Source: Variovorax paradoxus
Lineage (GTDB): Bacteria; Pseudomonadota; Gammaproteobacteria; Burkholderiales; Burkholderiaceae_C
Direction of reading: 5' to 3'
DNA length: 64,000 nucleotides
NCBI RefSeq assembly: GCF_024734665.1
Contig: NZ_CP102931.1
Coordinates: 1,176,001-1,240,000 of the forward strand
Shown: piece after piece, positions 1 through 10,882 of the stretch
Position numbering within the stretch: the stretch's first letter is position 1
Layout: every line of letters starts with the position of its first letter
Position numbers and translations under genes: made by a program
The notes under the pieces: generated by a model
The model's database searches: none
What the model was told of the DNA's origin: nothing
What the model saw: the letters and a program-made list of their open reading frames with translations, nothing else

Positions 1-7
1 GCCGCCA

Positions 8-406
8 TCAGGGCATGTTCTTCATGTCGTGCATCGAGTGCGGCATCATGTTGGTGTTCATGTGGTACATGACCCACAGCGAACCGGCCAGCGTGATGAC
101 CACGAGCACGAGCGTGAAGATCAGCGCCAGCATGTTCCAGCCGCCTTCGGACTTGGCGTCCATGTGCAGGAAGTACACCATGTGCACCACGATCTGCACC
201 ACGGCGAAGGCCAGGATGACGAGGGCGGTGGTGTTGGGCTTGTCGAAGACCTTGGCCATCACGAGCCAGAACGGAATGGCGGTGAGGATCACGGCCAGCA
301 CGAAGCCGGTCATGTAGCCCTTGAAGGTGCTGTGGCTCACCGGGCCATCGTCGTGGCTGTCATGGCCATGTGCGCCGTGGCCGGCGGTTTCGGTGTGCGC
401 GCTCAT
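8..406 (-). CDS. cyoD: Cytochrome bo-type ubiquinol oxidase subunit IV
   Basis: Accessory inner-membrane subunit of a proton-pumping quinol oxidase. The protein has 132 residues: a His-rich N-terminus (residues 4-25), three predicted membrane helices (about 31-50, 60-80 and 92-114) and a Met/His-rich tail. The size and three-helix plan fit the CyoD family, whose members are usually 110-130 residues. The ATG overlaps the TGA of cyoC by 4 bp, which indicates translational coupling and fixes the start; a longer open frame upstream is only a shadow of cyoC. It is the last gene of cyoABCD inside the window. cyoE, if present, would lie beyond the left edge. Confidence 0.95.
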   Translation of the reverse strand: MSAHTETAGHGAHGHDSHDDGPVSHSTFKGYMTGFVLAVILTAIPFWLVMAKVFDKPNTTALVILAFAVVQIVVHMVYFLHMDAKSEGGWNMLALIFTLVLVVITLAGSLWVMYHMNTNMMPHSMHDMKNMP

Positions 407-1056
407 TGCAGCGATCCCATCAGATACACGAAGGTGAAGACGCCGATCCAGACCACGTCCAGAAAGTGCCAGAACATCGACAGGCACATCAGGCGGCGGC
501 GGTTGGCGGCGGTGAAGCCGTGCTTGGGCAGCTGGATCATCAGCACGATGAGCCAGACGATGCCGAAGGTCACGTGCAGGCCGTGGGTGCCCACCAGCGC
601 GAAGAACGACGAGAGGAAGGCGCTGCGCTGCGGGCCCGCGCCTTCGTGGATCAGGTGCGCAAACTCGTACAGCTCCAGGCCGATGAAGCCCGCGCCCAGC
701 AGGCCGGTGATGGCCAGCCAGACCAGCACGGCGCCCATGCGGCGCTTCTGCATCTCGAGTACGGCAAAGCCGTACGTGATGGACGACAGCAGCAGCAGCG
801 AGGTGTTGATTGCCACCAGCGGAAGGTCGAACAGGTCGGCGCCCGAGGGGCCGGCCGCGTAGCTGCGGCCCAGCACGCCGTACACCGCGAACAGGCACGC
901 GAAGATGAGGCAGTCGCTCATCAGGTAGAGCCAGAAGCCCAGCAGCGTGCCGTTCTCGGGGTGATGGTCTTCGTTGCGGACGTTGAAGACCTCGAACGCG
1001 GGCGCGTTCGACGCATGGCCGGCGCTGCCGGCGGAAAGAGCGGTGGTGTTAGACAT
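403..1056 (-). CDS. cyoC: Cytochrome bo-type ubiquinol oxidase subunit III
   Basis: Heme-copper oxidase subunit III, 217 residues, with about five predicted transmembrane helices and no redox centre. It stabilises the core subunit. The N-terminal 30 residues are polar; the helices begin near the [10 protein letters not shown] segment, which is typical of the short CyoC form that lacks the first two helices of mitochondrial COX3. The start overlaps the end of cyoB by 8 bp and the stop overlaps cyoD by 4 bp, so the operon is tightly coupled. Nothing appears truncated. Confidence 0.96.
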   Translation of the reverse strand: MSNTTALSAGSAGHASNAPAFEVFNVRNEDHHPENGTLLGFWLYLMSDCLIFACLFAVYGVLGRSYAAGPSGADLFDLPLVAINTSLLLLSSITYGFAVLEMQKRRMGAVLVWLAITGLLGAGFIGLELYEFAHLIHEGAGPQRSAFLSSFFALVGTHGLHVTFGIVWLIVLMIQLPKHGFTAANRRRLMCLSMFWHFLDVVWIGVFTFVYLMGSLQ

Positions 1057-3052
1057 GGGCAGCTAGCAGGCGCGTGCGCGCGTCTTCGGTGCTGACGACT
1101 TCTTCCGTGGGGATGTGATAGTCGCGCTTGTAGTTGAACGTGTGGATGATCACTGCGGCGAGCATGGCGACGAAGCCGATGCCGGCCACCAGCCACATCT
1201 GCCAGATCATTGCGAAGCCACCCACTGCGGCCAGCGCCGCGATGATGAAGCCGGCGGCCGTGTTCTTGGGCATGTGGATCGGGCTGAAGCCTTCCAGCGG
1301 ACGCTGGTAGCCGCGGGCCTTCATGTCGGACCAGGCGTCGTTGTCATGCACGCGCGGCGTGAACGCGAAGTTGTAGGCCGGCGGGGGCGACGAAGTCGAC
1401 CATTCGAGCGTGCGGCCGTTCCACGGGTCGCCCGTGGTGTCGCGCAGCGATTCGCGGCGAATGAAGCTCACCACCAGCTGGATGATGAACGAGGCGATGC
1501 CCAGCGCGATCAGCACGGCGCCGAAGGCGGCAACCTGGAACCAGATCTGCAGCGACATGTCCTGGAAGTGGTTCATGCGGCGGGTGACGCCCATCAGGCC
1601 CAGGATGTACAGCGGCATGAAGGCGAACCAGAAGCCGACGATCCAGAACCAGAACGAGCACTTGCCCCAGAACGGGTCGAGCTTGTAGCCGAAGGCCTTC
1701 GGGAACCAGTAGGTGATGCCCGCCAGCATGCCGAACAGCACGCCGCCGATGATCACGTTGTGGAAGTGGGCGATCAGGAACAGGCTGTTGTGCAGCACGA
1801 AGTCGGCCGGGGGAACGGCCAGCAGCACGCCGGTCATGCCGCCGATCACGAAGGTGATCATGAAGCCGATGGTCCACATCATGGGCAGCTCGAAACGGAT
1901 GCGGCCGCGGTACATGGTGAAGAGCCAGTTGAAGATCTTCGCGCCCGTCGGGATCGAGATGATCATCGTCGTGATGCCGAAGAACGAGTTCACGCTGGCG
2001 CCGGAGCCCATGGTGAAGAAGTGGTGCAGCCAGACGAGGTACGACAGGATGGTGATCACGACCGTGGCGTACACCATCGAGGCGTAGCCGAAGAGGCGCT
2101 TGCCGGAGAAGGTGGAGACCACTTCCGAGAAGATGCCGAAGGCCGGCAGGATCAGGATGTACACCTCGGGGTGGCCCCAGATCCAGATCAGGTTCACGTA
2201 CATCATGGCGTTGCCGCCGAGGTCATTCGTGAAGAAGTTGGTGCCGACGTAGCGGTCGAGCGACAGCAGGGCCAGCACGGCGGTCAGAACCGGGAAGGCT
2301 GCAACGATCAGAACGTTGGTGCAGAGCGCGGTCCAGGTGAACACGGGCATCTTCATCATCGTCATGCCGGGCGCGCGCATCTTCACGATGGTCGCCAGCA
2401 GGTTCACGCCAGAGAGCAAGGTTCCGACCCCCGCTATCTGCAATGACCATATGTAGTAGTCGACCCCCACGTCGGGGCTGAAGAGAATGCCCGACAGCGG
2501 CGGGTAGGCCAGCCAGCCGGTCTTGGCGAACTCGCCCACGAACAGCGACGCCATCACGAGGCCGGCGCCGAAGGTGGTCATCCAGAAGCTGAAGTTGTTC
2601 AGGAAAGGGAAGGCCACGTCGCGCGCACCGATCTGCAGCGGCACCACGAAGTTCATGAGGCCCGTGACCAGCGGCATCGCCACGAAGAAGATCATGATCA
2701 CGCCGTGGGCGGTGAAGACCTGGTCGTAGTGGTGCGGCGGAAGGAAGCCGGCGTTGTCGCCGAAGGCCATTGCCTGCTGGGCCCGCATCATCAGTGCGTC
2801 GGCAAAGCCGCGCAGCAGCATCACCAGGCCCAGGATGATGTACATGATGCCGATCTTCTTGTGGTCGATGCTGGTGATCCAGTCGCGCCACAGCATGCCC
2901 CACAGCTTGAAGTAGGTCAGTGCGCCGAGGACGGCGATGCCGCCAAGCACCACGCCCGCAAAGGTCGCGAGCAGGATCGGTTCGTGGAAGGGAATCGCCT
3001 CCCAGGTGAGGCGGCCGAAGACGAGCTTCGTCAAGTCTAGGTTCTGCAACAT
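1049..3052 (-). CDS. cyoB: Cytochrome bo-type ubiquinol oxidase subunit I
   Basis: Catalytic subunit that oxidises ubiquinol, reduces O2 to water and pumps protons. It has 667 residues, close to the E. coli length of about 663. Visible hallmarks are WGHPEVYI, with the CuB histidine and the cross-linked Tyr; a His-His pair in a [10 protein letters not shown] segment (the other CuB ligands); and [12 protein letters not shown], with the heme histidines. About 15 membrane helices are predicted. I chose the ATG at 3052 ([15 protein letters not shown]), one base after the cyoA stop. The 29 extra residues possible upstream would overlap cyoA and have no family support. Confidence 0.97.
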   Translation of the reverse strand: MLQNLDLTKLVFGRLTWEAIPFHEPILLATFAGVVLGGIAVLGALTYFKLWGMLWRDWITSIDHKKIGIMYIILGLVMLLRGFADALMMRAQQAMAFGDNAGFLPPHHYDQVFTAHGVIMIFFVAMPLVTGLMNFVVPLQIGARDVAFPFLNNFSFWMTTFGAGLVMASLFVGEFAKTGWLAYPPLSGILFSPDVGVDYYIWSLQIAGVGTLLSGVNLLATIVKMRAPGMTMMKMPVFTWTALCTNVLIVAAFPVLTAVLALLSLDRYVGTNFFTNDLGGNAMMYVNLIWIWGHPEVYILILPAFGIFSEVVSTFSGKRLFGYASMVYATVVITILSYLVWLHHFFTMGSGASVNSFFGITTMIISIPTGAKIFNWLFTMYRGRIRFELPMMWTIGFMITFVIGGMTGVLLAVPPADFVLHNSLFLIAHFHNVIIGGVLFGMLAGITYWFPKAFGYKLDPFWGKCSFWFWIVGFWFAFMPLYILGLMGVTRRMNHFQDMSLQIWFQVAAFGAVLIALGIASFIIQLVVSFIRRESLRDTTGDPWNGRTLEWSTSSPPPAYNFAFTPRVHDNDAWSDMKARGYQRPLEGFSPIHMPKNTAAGFIIAALAAVGGFAMIWQMWLVAGIGFVAMLAAVIIHTFNYKRDYHIPTEEVVSTEDARTRLLAAHV

Positions 3053-3053
3053 C

Positions 3054-4079
3054 TTATTCTTCGGTGGTGCACATCGCGGTGACGTACTTGCGCTTGGGCG
3101 TATCGAGTGAGTCGATCTCCCAGGCTTGCTTGGTGGCAACGTTGAAGGCGCCGGGTTTGCCCATGCCGCCGTCGGCGTCGATGGCCATCATTTCCTTCAT
3201 GCACATCTTGTTGCGGTCCACGCACAGGTTGAGGATGGCGTCGTACAGGGCGGGGTCCACGGCGGCGTAGTGGCGCACGGGCTCGCGCTCGCTCGGCACT
3301 TCGAGCTTCTTGTAGAGGTCGCGCGTGAGCTCGCCGTCCTTGCCGGCCTTGACCTTCTGGACCCACTGGTCGAAGTCGCCATTGCTCAGGCCGTGGAACT
3401 TGAAGCGCATGCCCGAGAAGCCGGCGCCGCTGTAGTTGGCGGAGAAGCCTTCGAACTCGCCCGGCTTGTTGATCACCGCGTGCAGCTTGGTTTCCATGCC
3501 CGGCATGGCGTAGATCTGGCCGGCCAGCGCGGGGATGAAGAACGAGTTCATCACCGAAGAAGCCGTGATCTTGAAGCTGATCGGGCGGTCCACCGGGGCG
3601 GCCAGCTCGTTCACCGTGGCGATGCCCTGCTCGGGGTAGATGAAGAGCCACTTCCAGTCGAGTGCCACCACTTCGACCACCAGCGGCTTGGTTTCGGCCG
3701 GAATTGCGCGCTGGGCGTCGAGGCGGCGCAGCGGCTGGTAGGGGTCGAGCGTGTGGGTGCTGATCCAGGTGATGGCGCCCAGCGCGATGATGATGAGCAG
3801 CGGCGCCGCCCAGATCGCCAGTTCGAGCTGGGTCGAGTGGTCCCAGTCGGGGCTGTAGGTGGCCTCTTTGTTCGACTGGCGATAGCGCCAGGCAAAGAAG
3901 ATGGTCAGGGCGATCACCGGGATGATGATGATCAGCATCAGCACGGTGGAGACGACGATGAGGCGTCCCTGCTGATTGGCGATGTCGCCGGATGGGTTCA
4001 TCAGCACCGTGTTGCAGCCCGCCAGGAGCATGGCGGAAAGCAGCAGGAGTGATCGGCGAAGGTTCTTGAGGATGTGCAT
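3054..4079 (-). CDS. cyoA: Cytochrome bo-type ubiquinol oxidase subunit II (lipoprotein)
   Basis: Subunit II of the quinol oxidase, 341 residues from the ATG at 4079. A signal peptide ends in an LLAGC lipobox with the lipidated Cys at position 22. Two membrane helices follow (one rich in Ile at about 40-62, another near 85-105), then a periplasmic cupredoxin-like domain. No CuA Cys/His/Met set is visible, as expected for a quinol rather than a cytochrome c oxidase. An upstream in-frame TTG at 4124 would add 15 residues and spoil the lipoprotein signal, so it was not used. This is the first gene of the operon. The divergent gap to the MFS gene (4080-4258) holds a short GGAC-N5-GTCC inverted repeat at 4154-4166 of unknown meaning. 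Confidence 0.95.
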   Translation of the reverse strand: MHILKNLRRSLLLLSAMLLAGCNTVLMNPSGDIANQQGRLIVVSTVLMLIIIIPVIALTIFFAWRYRQSNKEATYSPDWDHSTQLELAIWAAPLLIIIALGAITWISTHTLDPYQPLRRLDAQRAIPAETKPLVVEVVALDWKWLFIYPEQGIATVNELAAPVDRPISFKITASSVMNSFFIPALAGQIYAMPGMETKLHAVINKPGEFEGFSANYSGAGFSGMRFKFHGLSNGDFDQWVQKVKAGKDGELTRDLYKKLEVPSEREPVRHYAAVDPALYDAILNLCVDRNKMCMKEMMAIDADGGMGKPGAFNVATKQAWEIDSLDTPKRKYVTAMCTTEE

Positions 4080-4258
4080 GCCGAAGGAAAAGAGGTGCAG
4101 GGGCGACGCAAAAAGACCCCACAATCTACGCCTGAAGACGGGTTTCGCCTATTGGACGTTTTGTCCTATGGCGGTAAATGTGATTCGGTGCGACGCTCTG
4201 GGATCTCCATGGTCTTATGGTGTCGCGCCCCGGCGTGACACCTGAATTACAGCAAGCA

Positions 4259-5599
4259 ATGACGACGTCCAGCATCAGTCCGCAAGGCGCACAGCCGCTG
4301 CCGAACTCGCCCGAGCACGGCGGCGCCCGGCAGGGCGACGACCACTCGCACATCGCCCCCGGCGAGATCGCGGTCGGCGTGATCATCGGCCGCGCCTCCG
4401 AATATTTCGACTTCTTCGTCTACGGTATCGCCTCGGTACTGGTGTTCCCGGCGGTCTTCTTTCCGTTCGAGCAGCACCTCGAGGGCGTCCTCTATTCGTT
4501 CCTGATCTTCTCCTTCGCCTTCATCGCGCGTCCGTTCGGAACTGTCATCTCGATGGTCATCCAGCGACGATTCGGGCGGGAGGCCAAGCTCACGTCGGCA
4601 CTTTTCGTGCTGGGCACCTCCACCGCCGGCATCGCCTTCCTGCCGGGCTATGCGAGCCTGGGCTTCACGGCAATCGTGTTGCTGTCGGTGTTCCGCTTCG
4701 GCCAGGGCCTGGCGCTGGGTGCTTCCTGGGACGGCCTGCCTTCGCTGCTCGCGCTGAACGCCCCGGCCAACCGCCGCGGCTGGTACGCCATGCTGGGCCA
4801 GCTGGGCGCGCCCATCGGCTTCTTCATTGCCAGCGCGCTGTTCGCTTACCTGTATTCGAGCCTTCCGTCCGAAGACTTCCTCGACTGGGGCTGGCGCTAC
4901 AGTTTCTACGTGGCCTTCGCGATCAACGTGGTGGCGCTGTTCGCCCGCCTGCGCCTGGTGGCCACCGACGAATACTCGCGCCTGCTCGAAGAGCGTGAAC
5001 TGGAGCCCACCAGCGTGAGCGAACTGGTTCGCTCGCAGGGCGCCAACCTGCTGATCGGCGCCTTCGCCGCGCTGGCCAGCTATGCGCTGTTCCACCTGAT
5101 CACGGTGTTCCCGCTGTCGTGGATCACGCTGTATTCCGACCAGTCGGTCACCGAATTCCTGATCGTGCAGATGATCGGCGCGGTGCTCGGCGCCGCCGGC
5201 ATCGTGGCTTCGGGCCTGCTGGCCGACCGCATCGGCCGACGCTTCACGCTGGGCGGCCTGGCTGCCGTGATCGCGGCATTCAGCGGCTTCGCCCCCACGC
5301 TGCTCGATGGCGGCCGGGTCGGGCAGGACATCTTCATTCTGTTGGGCTTCGTGATCCTGGGCCTGTCGTACGGCCAGGCGGCTGGCGCCGTGACCTCGAA
5401 CTTCGCGCCCAAGTACCGCTACGTTGGCGCGGCGCTCACGGCCGACCTGGCCTGGCTGATCGGCGCGGCGTTCGCGCCGCTGGTTGCCCTCGGCCTGTCG
5501 GCCCACTTCGGTCTGGCCTACGTCAGCATCTACCTGCTGTCGGGCGCCATCGCCACGCTGGCCGCGCTGGCGCTGAACCGGGCACTGGCGCGGGACTGA
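4259..5599 (+). CDS. MFS transporter (metabolite:H+ symporter type)
   Basis: Major facilitator superfamily permease, 446 residues, with about 12 predicted helices. It carries the loop 2-3 type motif QRRFGREAK and its second-half copy ADRIGRRFT. The spacing and the GRASEYFDFFVYG entry to helix 1 recall the metabolite:H+ symporter branch (ProP/ShiA/KgtP-like). The substrate cannot be told from sequence. A polar N-terminus of about 45 residues precedes helix 1. The ATG at 4259 was chosen over an in-frame GTG-type start at 4217 because family alignment only begins later; the choice is uncertain. The gene is divergent from cyoABCD and is followed by a strong terminator. Confidence 0.85.
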   Translation: MTTSSISPQGAQPLPNSPEHGGARQGDDHSHIAPGEIAVGVIIGRASEYFDFFVYGIASVLVFPAVFFPFEQHLEGVLYSFLIFSFAFIARPFGTVISMVIQRRFGREAKLTSALFVLGTSTAGIAFLPGYASLGFTAIVLLSVFRFGQGLALGASWDGLPSLLALNAPANRRGWYAMLGQLGAPIGFFIASALFAYLYSSLPSEDFLDWGWRYSFYVAFAINVVALFARLRLVATDEYSRLLEERELEPTSVSELVRSQGANLLIGAFAALASYALFHLITVFPLSWITLYSDQSVTEFLIVQMIGAVLGAAGIVASGLLADRIGRRFTLGGLAAVIAAFSGFAPTLLDGGRVGQDIFILLGFVILGLSYGQAAGAVTSNFAPKYRYVGAALTADLAWLIGAAFAPLVALGLSAHFGLAYVSIYLLSGAIATLAALALNRALARD

Positions 5600-5631
5600 C
5601 CGGCAAGGCAGCAGCTGCCACTGTTTCTTTC

Positions 5632-5657
5632 AAAAGGGGCCGCTTCGGCCCCTTTTT
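5632..5657 (+). terminator. Rho-independent terminator after the MFS gene
   Basis: A perfect 11-bp stem (AAAAGGGGCCG / CGGCCCCTTTT) with a 3-base loop runs directly into a T tract at 5653-5657. It lies between the MFS stop and the HAD phosphatase start and should end MFS transcription. Confidence 0.9.
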
Positions 5658-5672
5658 CATTAGGATGCCCCG

Positions 5673-6359
5673 ATGTTCGCCGCCGCAATTTTCGACATGG
5701 ACGGGCTGCTGATCGATTCGGAACGCCCCATCATGGCCGCCTGGATCGAGGCCGCCCGCACGCTCGACATCGAGCTTTCGCACAGCCAGTACCTGCAGGT
5801 CGTCGGGCTGGCCATGACCGAGTCCGAACACATCCTCGCGTCGCTGCTGGGCGGTTCGGACGCCTACAACCACGCCGTGGCCCATGTCCGCCAGCGCCTG
5901 CAGCTGGAGCGTTCGGACGGTGCACCGCTGTTTCCCATCAAGCCAGGCGCGGCTGAATTCCTGAGCGCGCTGCGCGAACGCGGCACGCGCTGCGCTGTTG
6001 CTTCGTCGTCGACCAGCGGGCAGATCCAGGCTTGCCTTGGCAGCCTCGGCGTGCTGCACCATTTTTCAGCTTTTGCGGGCGGAGACGAGGTTGCGCGCGC
6101 CAAGCCCGATCCGGCGCTCTACCTGCTCGCAGCCGAACGGCTGGGCGTGGACCCGGCGGAATGCATCGCCTTCGAGGACAGCGAGAACGGCGCCAAGGCG
6201 GCGCTGGCTGCGGGCATGCGGGTCGTGGTCGTGCCCGACCTCAAGCACCCGCCCGCATCCATCATCGAGCGAGCCTTCCATGTGCTCGAGTCGCTGCACG
6301 AAGCGGTGCCGCACCTGCCGCGCTGGTTTCCAACCGAGGCAGCAACAGGGCTCTCATGA
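5673..6359 (+). CDS. HAD-superfamily phosphatase/mutase, subfamily IA
   Basis: HAD hydrolase of 228 residues, resembling beta-phosphoglucomutase, YniC and hexitol phosphatases. Motif I is FDMDGLLIDSE with the nucleophile Asp8 and acid/base Asp10. Motif II is ASSSTSG, the motif III Lys lies in ARAKPDP, and motif IV is FEDSENG. The alpha-helical C1 cap is present between motifs I and II. It probably dephosphorylates a sugar or polyol phosphate; the substrate is unknown. It starts soon after the terminator at 5632 and its stop overlaps the ATG of the next small gene (ATGA), so the two are coupled. Confidence 0.9.
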   Translation: MFAAAIFDMDGLLIDSERPIMAAWIEAARTLDIELSHSQYLQVVGLAMTESEHILASLLGGSDAYNHAVAHVRQRLQLERSDGAPLFPIKPGAAEFLSALRERGTRCAVASSSTSGQIQACLGSLGVLHHFSAFAGGDEVARAKPDPALYLLAAERLGVDPAECIAFEDSENGAKAALAAGMRVVVVPDLKHPPASIIERAFHVLESLHEAVPHLPRWFPTEAATGLS

Positions 6360-6679
6360 TCAAGATCGGCACGCTCTGCCATGTGGTCGACAGCTGCCTG
6401 GCGTCGCCCTTCACGGAGCGTGCGGTGGGCCGGATCGTGGAAGTGGTTTCGCTGCCCTACGAGGCGCCGAGCGAGCGCTACCTGCCCGGCACTTACTACG
6501 ACGTGCTGTTCGAGGGCTGGACCTTCTATTGCCGCAGCGACAAGCTCGTGCCCATTTCCGACCCCGATGCGGAAATCGAGCGCTGGGAAGACGCCTTCCT
6601 CGACGAGCCTTCGCCGGCGGTTCAGAGCACTTCGTCGCGCAATTGCGGGAACACCTTCGACACCTTCGCGAGCAGGTAG
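6356..6679 (+). CDS. Small conserved-looking protein of unknown function
   Basis: 107 residues, beginning MIKIGTLCHVVDSC. The start is fixed by a 4-bp ATGA overlap with the HAD phosphatase stop, which argues for real translation. The sequence is acidic and soluble, with no membrane helix and a beta-rich first half (GRIVEVV, TYYDVLFEGWTFYC) that could be a small SH3-like barrel. I do not recognise the family. Its last 58 bp overlap the 3' end of the convergent oxygenase gene, and the final 20 or so residues (Ser/Thr/Arg-rich) look like read-through into that gene's antisense. Confidence 0.6.
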   Translation: MIKIGTLCHVVDSCLASPFTERAVGRIVEVVSLPYEAPSERYLPGTYYDVLFEGWTFYCRSDKLVPISDPDAEIERWEDAFLDEPSPAVQSTSSRNCGNTFDTFASR

Positions 6680-7619
6680 TCGCCATAGCGCCCGCTGAAG
6701 GCATGTACGTTGGCGCGGTCCCAGCGCTCGGCGCTGTCGTCGCGCGCCTCGGCACCCGCGAGACCCTCGATGCGCTGCACGCGCGCCTCGAAGTTGGGGT
6801 CGAAGAACAGCGGAAACGACAGCCGGTCGCGCCCCGAAGTGTTGCGTTTCACGCGGTGCGGCGTCGACTTGTAGAGCCCGCCGGTCATGCGGTCGAGCAT
6901 GTCGCCGATGTTGCAGACGAACGAGCCCGGAACCGGCGGCGCGTCGATCCAGCCGCCAGGCGTGTGCACCGCTAGGCCGCCGACCTGGTTCTGGTGCAGG
7001 ATCGTGAGCAGCCCGTAGTCGGTGTGCTCGCCCACGCCCCACTGCACGTCCAGGCCCTCGGGCACGGCCTGCGTCGGATAGTTGAAGAGGCGGAACAGGA
7101 TCAGCGGGTCGGCCGTGTAGCGCTTGGCAAAGTAGTCCGCGCTCAGGCCCAGGCTCAGTGCGATGCCTTCCATCAGCCGGTGGCCCAGCTGCGTGACGGC
7201 CGCCATGTAGTCGAGGATGGTTTCGCGAAAGCCCGGCACGTCGGGGAACAGGTTGGGCCCGTGCACCGGCGTCTTCGCCTGCACCAGCGGGTGCGTGGCG
7301 GGCAGCTCGCTGCCGAGGTAGAGGCCTTCCTTCCAGTCGGGCCGGCCCGAGGTCAGCTCGCCGCCGAGCGGGAAGAAGCCGCGCCAGGCGCGCCCGCCGA
7401 GAGCCATGCGCCATTGCATCTTGGTTTCCTCGGGCAACTCGAAGAAGCGGTGGCTCAAGTCTTCGAGCCGCTTCACCAGCGCCGCATCGACGCCGTGGCC
7501 CGTCACGTAGAAGAAACCGTGCGCGCGGCAGGCGGCGCCGATCTGCGCGGCGACGGCGTCGCGCCCGGCCGTGTTTGCCACGAGTGCGGAGACATCGATG
7601 AGGGGGAGGGTGGTGTCGG

Positions 7620-7623
<4 letters not shown>
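6622..7623 (-). CDS. 2-oxoglutarate/Fe(II)-dependent oxygenase, isopenicillin N synthase family
   Basis: 333 residues. The N-terminal DIOX_N segment begins [10 protein letters not shown]. The double-stranded beta-helix core carries the iron facial triad His-x-Asp in GEHTDYGLL and the distal His in STPHRVKRN, and the 2-oxoglutarate-binding Arg-x-Ser in RLSFPLF. It should hydroxylate or oxidise a small substrate in the cytoplasm. Its ATG overlaps the ABC ATPase stop by 4 bp, so it is the last gene of an amino-acid transporter operon and may act on the imported compound (inference). The substrate is not identifiable from sequence. Confidence 0.9.
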
Positions 7624-8359
<736 letters not shown>

Positions 8360-8363
<4 letters not shown>

Positions 8364-9070
8364 GCGGACACCTTGGCGGTGGCTGTAGAGATGCCGCGGC
8401 GCGCGAGCCGGCGTTCCAGCCAGTAGGCGAAGCGCGACAGGCCGAAGCAGAGAATGAAGTACGTCCCGCCCAATATCAGGTAGATCTGCGCGGGCTTGGT
8501 GAACACCTGCGTGTTGATCTGCGTCGCGATGAACGACACCTCGGCCAGCCCGATGATGTAGCCCAGCGAGGTTTCCTTGATGGTCGAGACGAACTGGTTC
8601 ACCAGCGAGGGCAGCATGCTGCGCAGCGCCTGCGGCAGCACCACCAGCCGCATTGCGCGGCCGTAGCCCAGGCCCAGCGCGCGGGCCGTTTCCATCTGCC
8701 CGCGCGGCAGGCCTTGGATGCCGGCGCGCACGATCTCGGCGAGATAGGCGGCGTCGAACACCACGAGCGCGATCAGCATGGTGGTGAACTGGTCGGTCTT
8801 CACACCCGTGACGCTGGGTAGGAAGAAGTAGGCCCAGAAGATCACCATCAGCAGCGGCAGTCCGCGCACCACGAACACGAAGCCCGTGACCGGCCAGCGC
8901 AGCCAGCGCCACGGGCTCACGCGCGCCAGCCCGAGCACGATGCCCAGCGGCAATGCCAGCACGAGTCCGCAGGACGCCAGCAGCAGCGTGAGCACCAGCC
9001 CGCCGAGCGGGCCGTTGGGGTACTGCCCGATGAGGAAGTAGACCCAGTAGTCGTTGATGATCTGCAACAT
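8360..9070 (-). CDS. Polar amino-acid ABC transporter permease (GltK/GlnP type)
   Basis: 236 residues with about five membrane helices and the HisM/GlnP fold. The EAA loop that contacts the ATPase is seen as [21 protein letters not shown]. With the second permease (9084-9779) it should form a heterodimeric channel. The ATG follows the other permease stop after 13 bp. Substrate class (polar amino acid, perhaps acidic or glutamine-like) is inferred from family only. Confidence 0.93.
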
Positions 9071-9083
9071 CGCGTTGGCGCCC

Positions 9084-9779
9084 TCAGATGGTCCGCACCG
9101 GGTAACGGTGGTGGTACCAGGTCGCCAACCCGGTGATGGCCAGCGACACCGTCAGGTACGCCGCGCTCGCGAACGCGAACGACTCGAAGCTGCGGAAGGT
9201 CGCACTCTCGACCTGGCCCGCCTGATACATCAGCTCGGCCACGCCGATCACCGTGGCGATGGAGGTGTTCTTCCAGAGGCTCAGCGTCTGCGAGATGAGC
9301 GGCGGAATGGTCACGCGCAGCGCCTGCGGCAGCACCACGCGGCGCATGGTGGCGAGGTAGCTGAAGCCCATAGCGCGTCCGGCCTCGAACTGCACGGAAG
9401 GAATCGCGCGGATGCCGCTGCGGATGTCTTCCGCCATGAAGGCCGCCGTGTACAGCGCCAGCGCAATCACCGCGCTGTAGGCCTCGATGTGCCCCGCGTA
9501 GAGCCATTGCTTGATGCCTTCGGGCAGCAGCTCGGGTGCGCCGAAGTACCAGAACAGCATGTGCGCGAGCAGCGGGATGTTGCGGATCGATTCGACGTAC
9601 GCAAAGCCCAACCAGCGCAGCGGCGCGAAGGGCGACAGCCGCAGCAGCGCCACCATCAGCGCGATGGGCAGCGCCAGCACCAGCGCGGCCGCGAGCAACT
9701 GCAGCGACAGCAGCAGGCCCGCGATGAGCATGTCGTGGTACTTGCCGGTCAGCAGCAAGGAATAGTCGAACAGGGGCAT
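9084..9779 (-). CDS. Polar amino-acid ABC transporter permease (GltJ type)
   Basis: 231 residues, HisM-type permease with an EAA loop readable as FEAGRAMGFSYLATMRRVVLP. The start was set at MPLFDYSLLL; 54 codons of open frame upstream run into the intergenic hairpin and back into the binding-protein gene and are not coding. It is separated from the binding-protein gene by an 89-bp gap with a strong hairpin, whereas all later genes of the operon overlap or nearly overlap. Confidence 0.92.
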   Translation of the reverse strand: MPLFDYSLLLTGKYHDMLIAGLLLSLQLLAAALVLALPIALMVALLRLSPFAPLRWLGFAYVESIRNIPLLAHMLFWYFGAPELLPEGIKQWLYAGHIEAYSAVIALALYTAAFMAEDIRSGIRAIPSVQFEAGRAMGFSYLATMRRVVLPQALRVTIPPLISQTLSLWKNTSIATVIGVAELMYQAGQVESATFRSFESFAFASAAYLTVSLAITGLATWYHHRYPVRTI

Positions 9780-9835
9780 GGGGGGCGACAGTATCACCGC
9801 CGCGAAGGGCCGGGGCCGCGAGCCCCCATCCCCGG

Positions 9836-9856
9836 CCTTCCCCCAGCGGGGGAAGG
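9836..9856 (-). repeat. Palindromic hairpin between binding-protein and permease genes
   Basis: CCTTCCCCC / GGGGGAAGG forms a perfect 9-bp stem with an AGC loop, embedded in a C/G-rich intergenic stretch (about 9800-9865). No T tract follows, so it is more likely an mRNA-stabilising or attenuating element that raises binding-protein mRNA above permease mRNA. It resembles the short palindromes often scattered between genes in Comamonadaceae; that family link is from memory. Confidence 0.6.
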
Positions 9857-9868
9857 AGAAACGCGGGC

Positions 9869-10696
9869 TCAGTCGATCTTGTCGGAGTCGAGCTTGAAGT
9901 CGCGCGTCTGGAAGCCCGAAGCCGTCGTCGGGCCATACCACTTGATGAAGATCTTCTGCGCTTCGCCCGACTTCTCGAGCTCGCGCAGCGTGTCGTCCAC
10001 CACGGCCTTCAGGCCGGTCTCGCCCTTCTTGATGCCGATGGCCAGCGCCTCGGTGCTCAGGTTCTGCTTGAGCACCACGTACTGCGCCTTCTGCGGGCCC
10101 AGCTTGGCGTAGCTGCGCAGCAGCGCGGCCTCGTCGTCCACATAGCCCACGCCCTTGCCCTGCTGCAGTGCCTGGAAGGCCTGCTGGCTCGTGTCGAAGG
10201 TCACGACCTCGACGTTGGGCACGGCCTTGCGGATGTTGGGCTCCTGCGTGCCGCCGCGGATGGTCAGCACCTTCTTGCCCGCGAGCTGCGGCACCTCGTT
10301 GATACCGCTGTCCTTCTTCACGATGGCCTTCTGGCCGGTGACGAAGGTGGTGAGAGAGAAGTCGATCTGCGCCTCGCGCTCCTTGTTGTGCGTGAGGCCG
10401 GCTGCCACCAGGTCCACGTGACCTTGCTGCAGTTCCGGAATGCGCGCGGCCACCGCGATCTGCTTGAGCACAGGCTTCACGCCGATCTTCTTGGCGATGG
10501 CGTTTACCAGGTCGACTTCGTAGCCGACGATCTGGCGCGTCTTCGGATCGACGAAGGTCGCGGGCTCGTCGGTGCCGAGCACGCCGACGACCAGTTCGCC
10601 CTTTTTCTTGATGTCGGCCAACTGGTCGGCGTGGGCGACGGTGCCGAGCAGGAAGGTGGAAGCGGCGACGGCCGCGGCGAGCAGGGTGTGGCGCAT
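9869..10696 (-). CDS. Amino-acid ABC transporter periplasmic substrate-binding protein
   Basis: 275 residues, SBP_bac_3 family. The signal peptide (MRHTLLAAAVAAS...AHAD) ends near residue 24. The mature protein shows GELVVGVLGTDEPATFVD, the domain-linking GYEVDLVNAIAKKIG, and a TIRGGTQEP loop that contacts substrate carboxylates in relatives. It is the first gene of the operon. An AGGAGAG ribosome site lies at good spacing before the ATG at 10696, which decides the start over an upstream in-frame codon. The divergent gap to fabV (10697-10882) is AT-rich near 10735-10790 and should hold both promoters. Confidence 0.94.
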   Translation of the reverse strand: MRHTLLAAAVAASTFLLGTVAHADQLADIKKKGELVVGVLGTDEPATFVDPKTRQIVGYEVDLVNAIAKKIGVKPVLKQIAVAARIPELQQGHVDLVAAGLTHNKEREAQIDFSLTTFVTGQKAIVKKDSGINEVPQLAGKKVLTIRGGTQEPNIRKAVPNVEVVTFDTSQQAFQALQQGKGVGYVDDEAALLRSYAKLGPQKAQYVVLKQNLSTEALAIGIKKGETGLKAVVDDTLRELEKSGEAQKIFIKWYGPTTASGFQTRDFKLDSDKID

Positions 10697-10882
10697 GGGT
10701 TGTCTCTCTCCTAAAGGAAATTCAGGGTCGAACCATATCAATAAAACCCCTGATTATTAAATCGTCAATCGACATATGCATATGGACAAGCTGAAGGCGG
10801 TTATTGCAGGCTGGGTTAAATTCGCGGCGCCAAAAACGTGCTCCCGCCGTTTTCTTCCTGCATCTCATCCAGCGAGATACTC

